DNA of 64,000 nucleotides, from assembly GCA_037962975.1 (NCBI GenBank), contig CM075671.1, forward strand, positions 39,952,501 through 40,016,500. Reading direction: 5' to 3'. This stretch comes from Clitoria ternatea (Eukaryota > Streptophyta > Magnoliopsida > Fabales > Fabaceae). The translations under genes were made by a program, and so were the position numbers. Below, piece by piece: positions 13,630 through 25,500 of this stretch (position 1 is the stretch's first letter; every line of letters begins with the position of its first letter). The notes under the pieces are model-generated. The model was not told the DNA's origin and made no database searches. It saw only the letters and a program-made list of their open reading frames with translations.

Positions 13630-13630
<1 letters not shown>

Positions 13631-14211
13631 CCTTCTGCATACGCTTACAGAAACTCTATTCGTAGTTTCAATCCTCCGAAGCAGATCTCACATTCAACCG
13701 TCAAAATGCTTCGTTCTCTGGTTTCCTCCGATCCATCAATGGATTCCGATTCTCAGTTTCAGCGATTCTCTCGTCCATGTTCGTTCCCGAGCCGCATTCA
13801 CGATCCAACCTTGCTCTCGCTCTCAGCTTCGGCGCTTCGTGGATTCCGTGTTCATGGAACGACTTGACGTGGTTCCCGTCCCGCGGCGCAACGGCGACGA
13901 TCTTACTTCTTCTGAATCCGTTTGATTCCCGAGAAACCGCGAGAAAGCGAAAGGTATAACCAAAGAACTTACAGGAACAGTTATGTTAATTGCATTTGCA
14001 CCGAACCCTAACGATTGCACGATTTCAACTCGATTTTATTATTTAACGATTATAAGAACGATTTCAGCTTGTTTTTTTTTTTTCACATCGTCGTTGTGTC
14101 ATGTGATGCTTTTCCTTGTCGAACACTTAAGCTGTGTATTTTCATGTTATGTAGGTTACCTTTAAGTTCGTGAGCACTTTCTATGGAGACGTGGGTTTGG
14201 ATCTCAGGTAA
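13630..14211 (+). other. Candidate spliced 5' gene fragment, unidentified
   Basis: A GC-richer segment (13630-13955) with CpG and codon-like texture stands out from its flanks. One frame is open from just after a TAG at 13663 to the donor CGAAAG|GTATAACC near 13954; its first ATG is at 13777. A matching acceptor, TTATGTAG, lies near 14154 and opens a 53-base exon that continues the same frame (VTFKFVSTFYGDVGLDLR), ending in CTCAG|GTAACT near 14208. All three junction signals are good consensus. I do not recognise the product and find no further exons downstream, so this may be the head of a truncated gene, a non-coding transcript, or coincidence. Two other frames across 13630-13925 are also open, so the frame choice rests only on the splice fit. 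Confidence 0.35.
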
Positions 14212-14401
14212 CTAAGAAACTTAAACTACATGTACGGTGTATTGTTTATGATCGATTTGTATTATTCATGTAGCACATTGCTACGATGTTTCTTACAATA
14301 TTACTTTTCGCTTTTTCTTTAACTTCTCCGTCTTTTATTCTTATCGCTCTTTTTTGTTATAAAATTATATTTCTCTCTTTTTTTTCTTCATAAAATCAAT
14401 G

Positions 14402-14480
14402 TTTTTAGAATTGGACCCTTGTTAAACCGTTAATAATAAAAAATTATTCAGATCGGTCACAGGTTCGGTTTTGATAATAT
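14402..14480. mobile_element. hAT terminal remnant
   Basis: TTTTTAGAATTGGACCCTTGTTAAACCG, then GATCGGTCACAGGTTCGGTTTTG, resembles the ACCGG-type hAT ends seen at 10318-10395 and 60130-60564. Only one short copy is present, without a mate. Confidence 0.35.
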
Positions 14481-17229
14481 TCTTGTATTGGAATTTCTCT
14501 TATTTTATTTTCTTTTTGTTTCCTTTTGTTCAACTTCAGTGTTATTTCAGAAGTGTACTTTGTTGGGTCGGTGCTTGGATTAAAAATATCAATTGAACGT
14601 AAACTTTATCCCGTCGAATGACCTTGCTTTTTCTCTCTTTTTACTATTTTCCCTTCTTTCTTTCTTTCTTATTTTTTTCCTTACTGATATGAATATCGTG
14701 CCGGGTGATTCTCTTTTGGGTCTGAACGGAGGTACTGTAGTGTATAATTAATGACCTTTGCTTGTAGCTTGGTTTTACGGTAAAATATAATATAAAATAT
14801 AATAACCACCAGTTTGTGGTTTGCTCAAGCATTAACCCTGAACAAAAGAAGGTACGGACCGGGTGGGCTATCTCTTTCCGTCCGCGTGTCTAAACCAAGT
14901 TGTTGTCCAGTTTATGGAAAATAGCAAACAACTTGGTGTGAATTTCTAATGAACAAACAAACCACTGCGGTTGACATTTTTTACATGAAATGAAACTGTC
15001 TTTTAACTTTTGAGACAAAGAAAAGGCAATGATGAAATATTTTAGTATTTTACGATCTAAATTCATTTTATTTCTTTTTATGTTTAGTCTGTCTGCTAAA
15101 TTTGGGATGTAGGATAATGGGTTTACAGATTTACACGAGCTGTTATATTTCCACATTCTAGGTTTGTTACGTTGGCTCTTGGAGTTGTATTTTATACAGC
15201 ACGATTATTCAGTTTTTCCTCGTGTATTGTTATTTTAATACCTGAATTTAAATTTTGAATGTGATTTTTTGTGGTTTGCTTTCTAAAATTGAATCTCTTC
15301 ACTGTAGAGTTTGCTATATCCCCATCTTAGAAAATTGGAACCATTCTCCATTTATTTGTAAGTGGTAGTAGAGTTAGAATATATATAAGATGGATAAGTC
15401 GACTTACAAAGCGTATCCCTTAGTTGTTTTCATGAATATTAAGAATTTTGAAAATGGTATGTGCCACCACTTATTTGTAATGTGACGTGCATTTTACAAT
15501 ACCATAGTCCATAACCATGTTAAGGTGATATATGATACGTAAACATGAATTGACATATGATATGATATATCACATACCTTGACATATGATATATAATGTC
15601 TAAATTTGTTTTTGTTCCTCTATATTTTTTTTTTGTTCTAGTTTTCAAAAATTGTAAGAATTTTGAAAATTTACGAAAACCAAATCCAGTGAATCTTTTT
15701 GAAGGATGAAAATTAAATGTAGTTATATTTGCAGGGACTATACACATTTGACCCTTTTACAAACTTGTTTATCCGAGGATGTATTTGAAGTTGTCATTAT
15801 GTACGATACATGTGGGTGATGTAGGGCATCATTGAATATTTAGTTCAAACAAATGCTATACCATTTAGGATTGTGGGAGAGTGGTCTAAAGTATATGTTA
15901 ACTTGGCTGTAAATGCTCAAAAGTTTGAGAACAATTGATTGCTGATTTTGATAACATGTTGTGGATTGTTTACTAGAAAGCCAACATTTTTTAAGGGACT
16001 TTTTCTTAATAAATCAATGGTCAATGCCCAATTTATATGAGGATTGTTAAAATGAGTGAAAGGGTATGGGGTGTGTTCAAAGAAGTCTATTATTGATATT
16101 GATATGCTTGATCCATTACACATCTTTCTATAACAACCATGACAAGATGCCTCAATGTAACTCAGAATAAATCAGTATTGTTTCCTTCCAATATCTCTGA
16201 TGGGTTTACAAAAAGGCTGATCGGGTCTTTGATGTCATTTTTCTCCTAGTGCCATGTCACCTACATCACCGAACTAGAGCAAAGGATAGACCTAAAAACA
16301 CTTGTAATAGGAGGAAACTGGTGAGTAGTTACTTGGCAGTGGAAAGTGCTTGATTTGGGATGGTTAGAAAGAAAAATGGAGGTTGGTAGCGAGATACAAG
16401 AGGAAGCAAGGTGTGGAAGCTTAGTTTCTTAGAAGCAAGTTTTTGATTTGTTGGTCAAATAGAGTGGGATGATATCTTAAACAGTATGTGGGTTCAACAC
16501 TAACACCATTAGATGGTGTCTCTAATGGAAATCTATCTCCATACCTGGGTTGCAAAATAGGCACTAAGTGACACGTAGACTCGTAAATTGGCACCTAGAT
16601 GACCCTATAATAGGACCTGGAAAATATGGTTTAGGTGTCTCTGATCTTGTGTGAACGCTTGGTATCTAATGTGGGGCCGCGGTAGAATGTTGCCAGGTTT
16701 TCAGGGTTCAAACCGTATGGTGAGGACCTATAGCACTACAACCATGGAGGGGTCTCCAGAGTGGAACCCACCTTACTAGAAGTCTTGAATTGCATTCTGA
16801 TAGTCGAATGCTGGGCAAAGGGTCCTCAGAATGGAGCCATCAAATGAGAAAATCCCTGGCAGCATTTCCATAGTGAGATGTCATGCAATAGATGTCTAGA
16901 GGTTGGAACTCGACCAATGAACAAAATCTGAGTGGCTCAGGAAAATGAATTATACTTGTTTACAAAGTCTAAATGTACGAAACAAGCATATACAAGATTG
17001 AGCATACAAACGATCATGCAAGTGTGATGATATGACCAAATGAAAAGCTGAATAGAAGTTGGGCATAAACCAATTCAAGCATAAATTGAAGGAATGGTAT
17101 GAAACATGTAGAAGCAACATAGCGAATTAATTAAGGTACCAATACGAGTCCAGCCTCATAGCAAAAGAAAATGTTACCAAAATACTAGAATAGTTAAAAA
17201 GCAAAGTGGTTAAAAGTTACATCCAACAA
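14481..17229. other. Intergenic, no gene recognised
   Basis: AT-rich with scattered short frames and no homology I can name. From about 16440 to 17200 the sequence becomes more GC-balanced and looks like the non-coding flank of the gag-like relic that follows on the minus strand. Confidence 0.5.
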
Positions 17230-18500
17230 AAATGGGGGCCGTTCTGGTGGCCTCCACTCTTCTTGATTGGAATCTAGGAGGTTGATGATTTACTTCTTCA
17301 CCACTTCTTCAAAGTCACTAGGCTGGGGATGAGGAGCCAGAACTGGTGGCGACAGTTCACAAATCATTCATAATATTGCTTTGAGGCTTGGCCCTTAATG
17401 GTGTCAATGTCGGCCTTGAAAGATTTCTTTTGGGTTAGCAGTTGATTTTGGGAGGTAGTTATATTGGCCTGGATTTGATCCCTCTCAAACTTGGTCACTG
17501 TTTGGTCCAACCAAAGCTTGTTAAAAGCCTTAGCTAGCTTCGAAAATTTACTCTATAGCTTGATAATCATCTTCTTTTTGTTCTCAATTGTAACTTTTTT
17601 AGGCTCAACTTCTCTCAAAGGACCTTGGTACTCTAATATTTGTTGCTCTAAATCAGCAAAGCTTCTCTTCCTTGCTTGCAACTCTACTTCGACATTTAGT
17701 GGAACATGGCAGTAATATGAAGACCTAGAAGCTCTCCCATCTGGCAATGAAAAGTCAAACTTGTGCCCTCAGAAGCTTTTTGATTAGTGTTTGACAGAAT
17801 ATGGGTCTTAACCAATTGGTTCGCCTCTAAGTTGGGGTCCTAAAGAGATGGGTTCAAGCCTTGAGTGTAAATTGAATCCTCCCAAATTCATGCTCCTCTT
17901 ATTCGTGTTGAGAATCAGGATGTGTATTGGTGAGGCTTGAATTAGTTCTTCGAGACGAGTGTGCTTTGAGCCTTCCGGGGAACATGACACTAGTTTCAGA
18001 TGACTGACCTTCGCCAACTCCCTCATCATTTCTCGCTGCATTTCTAGCATCTACTCCATCGTCACACACTGTTTTACTTTGAAATATTTTTTCATATCCT
18101 TTTTAGAAAGCTTTGTTGGAACCATGTCAGCTACAAACACAATGAAATGAGAAATAATAATTATCGGGTGAAATAAAAAATTAAACCCTAGATAAAAAAA
18201 TTACAAAAATGTTTTGCCAAGCCTAAGGGCATTTTGGCCAGATACACCAGCACTGCCGAGCTTACCATATGGCCAATGCCATCTAAAATCAAAACACTTG
18301 CCATTTCTTGGTCGGTAAGTTCTTCCTACACTTCGTACTAGATTGGGAATTTTTGCTAGTACAAAGGGAATATGGGTTCTTCTCCCTAGAAAGTAAAAAT
18401 CCTCTCCCCCAGGTGTCGTGCAAACCTTGAAGAAGTCCTCCTTAAAGTTCTTATAAAATAGGTCTAATGGTTCTAATAACCCTTGGCCCTTTAGGCGTTT
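17230..18500 (-). pseudogene. Retrotransposon gag-like ORF remnant
   Basis: Reading on the minus strand from 18500 downward, three blocks appear. The first is FYKNFKEDFFKVCTTPGGED followed by IPFVLAKIPN, of the kind found at the N-terminus of plant gag-like retroelement proteins. The second is a lysine/methionine-rich middle (MVPTKLSKKDMKKYFKVKQ; MLEMQREMMRELAKVSHLKL). The third is a coiled-coil-rich segment (ELQARKRSFADLEQQILEYQ, then SKFSKLAKAFNKLWLDQTVT and KFERDQIQANITTSQNQLLT). Multiple stops and frame changes break it. No protease, reverse transcriptase or integrase is attached. The family call is by general resemblance only. Confidence 0.55.
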
Positions 18501-19300
18501 ACTTAGCTTGTGTTAAAATTCAAATTTTATTTAGAAGAGTGGTGGTAAGGATCAAACTCTAGACTATTTGGTCATATGGGCTTCAATACCAAGTCTGCAG
18601 TAATTTACAATACTAATGTCATGTTGTGGCTGTGGAGGTTCAGCTTCATCATGGCAGCCACAGAATTTTGCTTGTTTGTTGGTAGTGTACTTCAGATATT
18701 TCTTTTTAAATATTTGTTGCCTGTGCTTTCTTTATTTATTTGGTACTTTGAAAAACGCACCCAGTTAACAGAAAATATTATTACTGATATAGTTGATGGT
18801 AGAGTGTAGATTATAGTGATGGTTTTGGTGCTGATTCTGAATAGCCATGAGTACAAGAATCAGTTTTAAAAAGCAAATTTCATGCTAAAGCATTGAATTT
18901 TCTTTTCTTTTTTTTTTTTACACTAGAAGTTAAGTGAGTTGTAATTGTAGATGATGTTAAGTAAAGAAGAGCAGAATGGTGGGTGATATTAACCATTGGT
19001 TTTTGAATTTGAAATTAACTTGAGATACATGGATGCACATTAATTTTTGTAGTTATTTTTTTCTTGCATAGGATTTTAACTTTTTTTTTTCAGCATTTTT
19101 GTATTCCTTCCTCTGGAATTCTTACTCTGTTGCACTGATTTTATCTGATGTATTACTAATATGATGGCTGCTTTAATCTGGCAGCTTTCACCCATTTGAA
19201 GGCTAGTGATAATTTTTAACATGTTAAAAATAAGTAAAATGAATTGCACTTCTGTGCAGTTTGAAGAATTGCTTACTTGCTTGAAGGTCAACATTGCATA
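18501..19300. other. Downstream flank of the MADS gene
   Basis: A 77-codon plus-strand frame at 18576-18809 (hydrophobic, tryptophan-rich) has no recognisable family and is probably chance. Nothing else is seen here. The MADS 3' UTR should end near or above 19300. Confidence 0.4.
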
Positions 19301-19488
19301 AGATGCTTCATTGTTTATAACATACATACTAGAGTTGCTTTTCCTTTTCTGATAATTTCAAATTAAAATATTTAAGGTAGTTAGTCTGTGGCCTATATGC
19401 CATAACATTTATATAAAAGCATCAAAGTTAAAATCCAAGTCCATTTTCCTTGATAGCAATTGAGAAGCAATCATCGCCGGTAAAAGCA
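19300..19488 (-). other. Probable 3' UTR of the MADS gene
   Basis: Sequence immediately downstream of the TGA at 19489-19491. It is AT-rich with TATATAAATG and AATATTTTAATTTG motifs that could serve as weak plant polyadenylation elements. The end point is a guess. Confidence 0.35.
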
Positions 19489-19504
19489 TCATTGCAATTG
19501 CAAT
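19489..19504 (-). CDS. MADS gene exon 8 (last codons)
   Basis: 16 bp: acceptor CCAACAG, then the last codons completing KLGLQLQ and TGA. Very short last coding exons are normal in this clade, and the motif matches the usual LGLQL terminus. Confidence 0.85.
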
Positions 19505-22500
19505 CTGTTGGAGCAATAAAAAAAATCTGATGTCAATGGTTGTCATGACTCATGACTAATGGCCTTCCAGCTAATTGATCATAGATCATACCCTAATTTT
19601 GTAGTTCCTGAAGGTGTCTTGTAGTGCTGTTGTTGTGGCTGACTTAGCTGGAGACTCACAGGCAGATGCAAATCCTCTCCTATGCCTAGACCATTTGTCA
19701 GAACAGAATTTCTGTTTGCTTCGTTTTCATCTTTTGTTCCATAGACCTGAGTTAGTAAAGCTCATTTAAAGTTCAGAATAAAATACCTAACAAAGTTTCT
19801 CATTCAAAAGGTGCACCATTTAGTTTGAGGAGATTGTTTTAGTTTGTATTTCCACCCAAACCAAAATACATTCTTTTTTAATTCCATGTTTTCTTGTCAA
19901 ATTAGGTTTACCTTCTGATACAGTTCCATATTTTCTTGGTGTACGAGGTTTCCCTGCAGAAAATGAAAGAAGTATTTTAATCACTGGATATTTAAAATTA
20001 TTAGTTTCTCTGTTTCAAGCCTGACCTTTCGATTTAGTTCCTGGATTTCATCCATTAAAAGTTGATCCTGCATAAATCACTCTGTTGTTAACTATAGTAT
20101 CTTTGGATTTCATTTTTATCACTTCATTTTTTATAGAAAATACAAACCTTTTTCATACGGACACCACGAAGGCTAATGTCCAGTTGGTTCTCCAAATTTC
20201 GTAATTCTTTGACTGTCAAACCTGATAGTTCTTCCCCCATTATTTTCCTGTTACATTATGCTAAAAGTAAATTGTGTGCTTTGGAACATTTGACACTAAT
20301 GGTTAGAGACAAATGAGAATGTGTGTACTATCCTGAAAGTACTTTTTCTTTTGAAGTTTATAATATATTAAACTATATTCTGGAGATGGTTTCAGCTCTT
20401 TCAGTTTGATGATGATAAGTGGAGTGGTCCACATATTTCGGGAGTTACCCTTCAATGCTCAGGGATGTTTTGGCAAAATAAGCTGCAAGCTACGAGCTTG
20501 TAACTTTTAGTTGTCAAGCTAGGTAAAAGCTGTGCGATTTTACAATGTATATCTAGTTGATTAATTAGAGTTGTTTAACAAAAGCAATTACACAATAATA
20601 CAACCATTTATACTAGCTAGTTGAAGAGGACATGTATTATATTGATATAATATCGGTATTAAAATTTAGTTCTTTTATCTATTTATTGTCAATTGACTAA
20701 TAGCATAGTTAATTACTTATTTTTCCTATCTCAATCAATTAATTAAATAATTGTGAGGATAATTTGTTATTTGTTGAAAAAGTTAAGAATAAAATTGAAA
20801 ACAAATTATTAGCAGTTTCTTAAGTAACTTTCCAAAGGTTGCTTTTGAAACCTATAATCTCAAAAATAAGTTAAAATCTTGTGATCACCAAACCACTCCA
20901 TTAGCTTATTGATGTCAATAAGCTTTTAAATAAGCATTAATATATCTTTACCAAACATGTTTTTCTCCACATAATAACATTTTATAAAGACTAAATAAAA
21001 TTCACTATTGAGTCATGTTATATTTTTTATGATTGCAGATTCCAAATTTAGAAGAATTGTGTGTTCAATCTTATGATCAATATTTACATTCTAAAGTATG
21101 TATGTTAAAATAAAGTTGATTGATGAATATTAATCAGTTTTTAAATTATATAAAATTTGCAGATTTGACTATTACACAAGAAATACCAATTCACTAATTG
21201 AGCTAATAAAATCTCAATATCCACAAAAAGTTTTTACACAGTAAATTTAACATTTGTAAGACCTTTCTTCTAGAGCCTTATTTGTATTTGTTGAAACTGC
21301 AATGTCGCCCCTTAAGATATTTTTTTTTTGGTAAACTTCTTAAGATATTTCTTCTGAACTCTTTAAGCTACTAAGCCTCCACAACTCTTTAGCATTATTG
21401 TACTCCCTTTGGTCTCATATATAAGATGGAGTTTAGAAAATTTAAGTCCTTTTAATAAAGTGAAATACATTTTCTAAGAAACATTTATTGATTTTTCCTA
21501 ATTTACCCTTATTAATTAATCTACATATCCTACATTGTATAAATATATTTTCAATTATCAAAGACATTAAGCTCATATGGGTAAAATTGTAATGTATTAT
21601 TTACTTAGAAAATCAATCTAGGTAACTACCACTTAATTACTTTTATTGATATTGGTGATTTAGTTAACTCCGTATTTGAAAATGGTGGAACTAACTTAAC
21701 TCAAAGCCTAACTCATGAGTTAAGAGTTTCTTTATACCTTGTAAAGAGTATTTAGGCCATAGTTGATGTGAGACTTATCTTAATTTTTTTACACTCTGTA
21801 TTATATGAGACTAGAGGAGTAATATGTATATATACAATTTAGAGAAGTTTGGGCAATAATGTTTATGACTACATGGATGAAAAATTGGGTTTATCTATAT
21901 ATTGGCATCTAAAATTGCCATGCAATATTTGAACCAAATAGGTTTTGTTTTCTAGTAGCTTTCTTTGGACTTCATTACATATCGTTTTAATTGATGAAGA
22001 ATTTTATTAGGATGTAGAGAAGGAATTAGAGTTTGAACTTTGAAGGATAGGGTGTCCTCCTTAAAGCAAATGATAACTAACTATGAAGATGATTGCAGTT
22101 GATAGTGCTCAATTAGTTTCATAATTATTCGTTAATCTTTGAATAGATGCTGTATTGAACGCACTCATGGTAAACCCTAAATCCTAAACACATTATCTCT
22201 TCCAAGCACTTTGTTTTGATAATAACAAATGATTGTTAAACAACACTTATCTTAGTATCTTTTCTTTTGTTTTTGATGTATTCTTACTAATATTACTACA
22301 ATATAATTATGCAATTCTATGAGGGAAATTTCTAGAATGTACTCACAGTAGCTAGAAGATTTCATTGCCATTTCATTATGCCACTGTTTTATATTGAAAC
22401 CAATGTTCCATTCCGTCATGCTTTATGTGTTGGTTATCAAGTACCGACGCATCTTAAGTTCATTTTATATTCTGTTGCATGAAAACTACACCTAGCATGT

Positions 22501-25500
22501 GTCTACATTGGTTGATCTCTTTGAATTTCGTCATAGAGACTAGTGAACCATGTGAATTTACACTGCATATATTAGTATTTGTAATAGTAACTAGTGAGGT
22601 ATTATTTGAGTAAACATATTACTTAGTCTCTTATTTTATTATGATTGGGTTAAGAGGTCCTTGATGTTACCTTCCTTATAAAATTGTCAACTTTTGTTTA
22701 CATGTCACATAAATTTGACACGTGTTATGCCACATCACTTAATATGGGAGGGATCTATTAACCAAATTTCTAATTTGACTTGTCTCTTTCATCACCACTA
22801 CCACTCCCACCCCTTATAAATTTTCTGGATTCAATCGGTTATACTTTACAAGTTGTACACACAAAAAAAAAAAACAGAATTGCATCATTTGGGGTTTTGC
22901 TAATTTATTTGGTAATGGGGTGAATGATTTAGTGCAGAGGAGATTTAACAAAGGAAGGGGTTGATGGCTCGGTGTTGGGTTTATGGGAGAGGTACAGCGA
23001 GGCTCAGGTTTAAGAAGTGGGGTTGTGCTATATTTGGTTGTAGCAGTGGTGATTTGTGGTTTGGAAGAGAAGAAGAAATGAGGTGGTTATTGGCTTGAGG
23101 TGATAAGGGGAACAAAAACCTTGTACCTAAGGAGGTTTAAAAGTGTTTTCCATTTTCACTATAAAAGAAGCTTGCAGAGAAGAGAGGACCAAGCTACTTT
23201 TCAGTTTTTTATTTTTGTGATGATGGCTCTCCCCAGAAATTTATGGAGGCTCTTAGGAAAGGGGTGGTGAGTGGGTGGGGAAAGGGGTGGTGAGAGGGAT
23301 GAAGTAAAATTAGGGATTTGGTTAATAGGTTTTTCACATATTTAGTGGTGTGGTGTAACACGTGTCAAATTTATATGACACGTAAGCAAAAGTTAACAGT
23401 TATATGAGGAAGTTAACATTAAATATCTATTAACCAGTGTTGTTAAAAATCGGCCATGGCGCCGCCATGGCGCTATGGCGTGGCGGAAAATCAACGGCCC
23501 GATATGAATCCCTCATGGCGTGGCGCTTTTTCATGGCGCCGCCATGGGCAAGGCGTAATGTCGGGAGCTGGCGGGCCATGGCGGAAATGGGAAGGAAAAA
23601 CAAAAAAAAAGAAGCTTTTGGGCCTATGACCCGGTTACCGACCCGGTAACCCGGGAGCCCAAAACTTTCAAAGCCTGAAAGAGAAGCTTGAAAAACCCTA
23701 AACAGAACAGCCATCCTTGGTTTCCCACTCCTCTCCCCGTTTCCTTGAGCTCCGGCGATTCTCCGACGCGATTCAGCACTCTCCGGCGCTCGGATCTTCT
23801 TCTCCGGCGCGATTTCACCCTCTCCGGCGCTCGGGTCTTCTTCTCCGGCGCGATTTCACACTCTCCGGCGCTCGGGTCTTCTCCTCCGGCATGATTTTAC
23901 CCTCTCCGGCGCTTGGGTCTTCTTCTCCGGCATACTGGTTCGTCTTCTCCGGCATGCTGGTTCGTCTTCGGCGTTCCCTTTTCTCCTCTTTTTTTCTTCA
24001 GGTTGGTTCGTTTTCTTCCTCTGTTCTGTTGTGTCTGCCTCCTTTGTTTCATCTCTTCTTCATTTTTTCTGCTGTGCCTCCTGCTGCGCCTCCTCTGGTC
24101 TGCTATGCTCTCTGTTTTTAATTTCATGTGTTATTTTTTAGATGAAACAATGCACATTTTTTTAGTTTCATTATATTTTTAGTTTCATCATTTGTTTAGT
24201 TTCATTATTTTTTTATTTTTATTATTTTTTTAGTTTCATTCTGAGTTTATTTATTTTAAGATTCCTGTAATTTTTTTTTGTGAACATTTCTAACATTACA
24301 GCATAGTTTCATATATTTTAGCATCAGTATAAACATTTTTAGCATGCATTACTGTAAACATTTCTAACATTTCAAGCATTACAGCATAATTTCAGTTTTA
24401 AGTTTAATATAACACTAAATTTTTTCAGTTCTCCTTGACAATTTTTTTTATTTCAATTGAGTTTCAGTTCTTGACATTTTTTCATTTTCAAATATTTCAA
24501 TTCTTGACATTTTTTCAGTTCTTGACAATTTTTTACATTGTTATGGTATAATTTTAATTGAGTTATTATGTTAGTTTTGCTTAGTTTTTCATTCTGCAGT
24601 GTTTTTTAATGTATATTTCTGCATATAATAGAGTTTTTATCTTGACCGCCATGGCATCCGCCATAACTTTTATGACATTTTTTTGGCTCACCGCCATGAA
24701 CCGCCATCCGCCATTGATAACACTGCTATTAACCAGACAAAAGTCATGTGTGAGAGACTACACATGAATTTTAAAAAAGTGGGGAACCTATCAACCCGAT
24801 CGTAACAAAATAAGGGACTAAGTAATGTATTTACTCGGTATTGTTTACAGTCAAAAGTATTGAAGTAATTATCTCTTGAAATAGCATAATAATCACGGAT
24901 CTTTATGATAGTTTTTTTTTTTTTGGCAATCAGCTATATGATACGCACACCTGCTACTTAATATAGTAGCATACTAACATTTTAAATATGGTGTCTAATT
25001 AGTCTTTCAAAATATGTATATGTTCTGAATAGGGTGTACCGATGACTTTCTTGCAAATTGTGTAGTTGTTGCCTTAACATTGCTGCCTCCCTTTGCCAAA
25101 ACTAAGAATTGAAAGAAACAGAAAGCATGATTAGATATTAGGGGAAAAGGAATGACCAGAAATACTTCTATCAGAAATGAAACTTTAGGTTCTCATAATT
25201 AATTATTTAAATGATACTACACAGAAAAATATTGATAAATATGACTGATGCAACATAAATTATTTGGCATCAGCACCTTTTGTAGCGCTTGCAGATTGTT
25301 GAATTTACAACTCATGCAAGAATACTTTTAACCTTTTTGAAAATTGATATCATTTGGTTTCTGAAACCTGTTAAGTTCTTTATGATATATCTTTGTTAAT
25401 GTTGTCTTTATGGCTTGAATAGACGTAGGCACAAATTAGTTTTCCCCTCTAAAATTATTTCGTTGTGGATGTTGTATGTGATGCAGCTGAACAATTATCA

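Larger units (their letters stand above)
22608..24836. mobile_element. Mutator-like (MULE) element, interrupted
   Basis: Long terminal inverted repeats: the left end GAGTAAACATATTACTTAGTC and the right end on the other strand (GAGTAAATACATTACTTAGTC) match. Similarity continues inward for roughly 180 bases of left arm (for example CACATAAATTTGACACGTGT near 22706), paired with the opposite strand of about 23310-23426 and 24734-24836. The flanks GGTATTATTT (22598-22607) and GGTATTGTTT (24837-24846) are a 9-10 bp target duplication with one mismatch, as expected for Mutator. Without the hAT insertion it is about 930 bp. The interior (22790-23300) has no transposase. Confidence 0.8.
20248..25039 (-). 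other. MADS intron 3 (4.8 kb), transposon-rich
   Basis: Intron between exons 3 and 4. It contains a Stowaway MITE (21403-21819) and a Mutator-like element with a nested hAT element (22608-24836). The rest is AT-rich without recognised content. Confidence 0.9.

Noticed and set aside
18576..18809. 77-codon hydrophobic frame downstream of the MADS gene
   Set aside because: No family resemblance, no splice or promoter context; likely chance in AT-rich DNA.
23430..24182. Cluster of overlapping 60-134 codon frames on both strands
   Set aside because: They lie in a 41-bp minisatellite inside a non-autonomous hAT element, and the unit length is not divisible by three.
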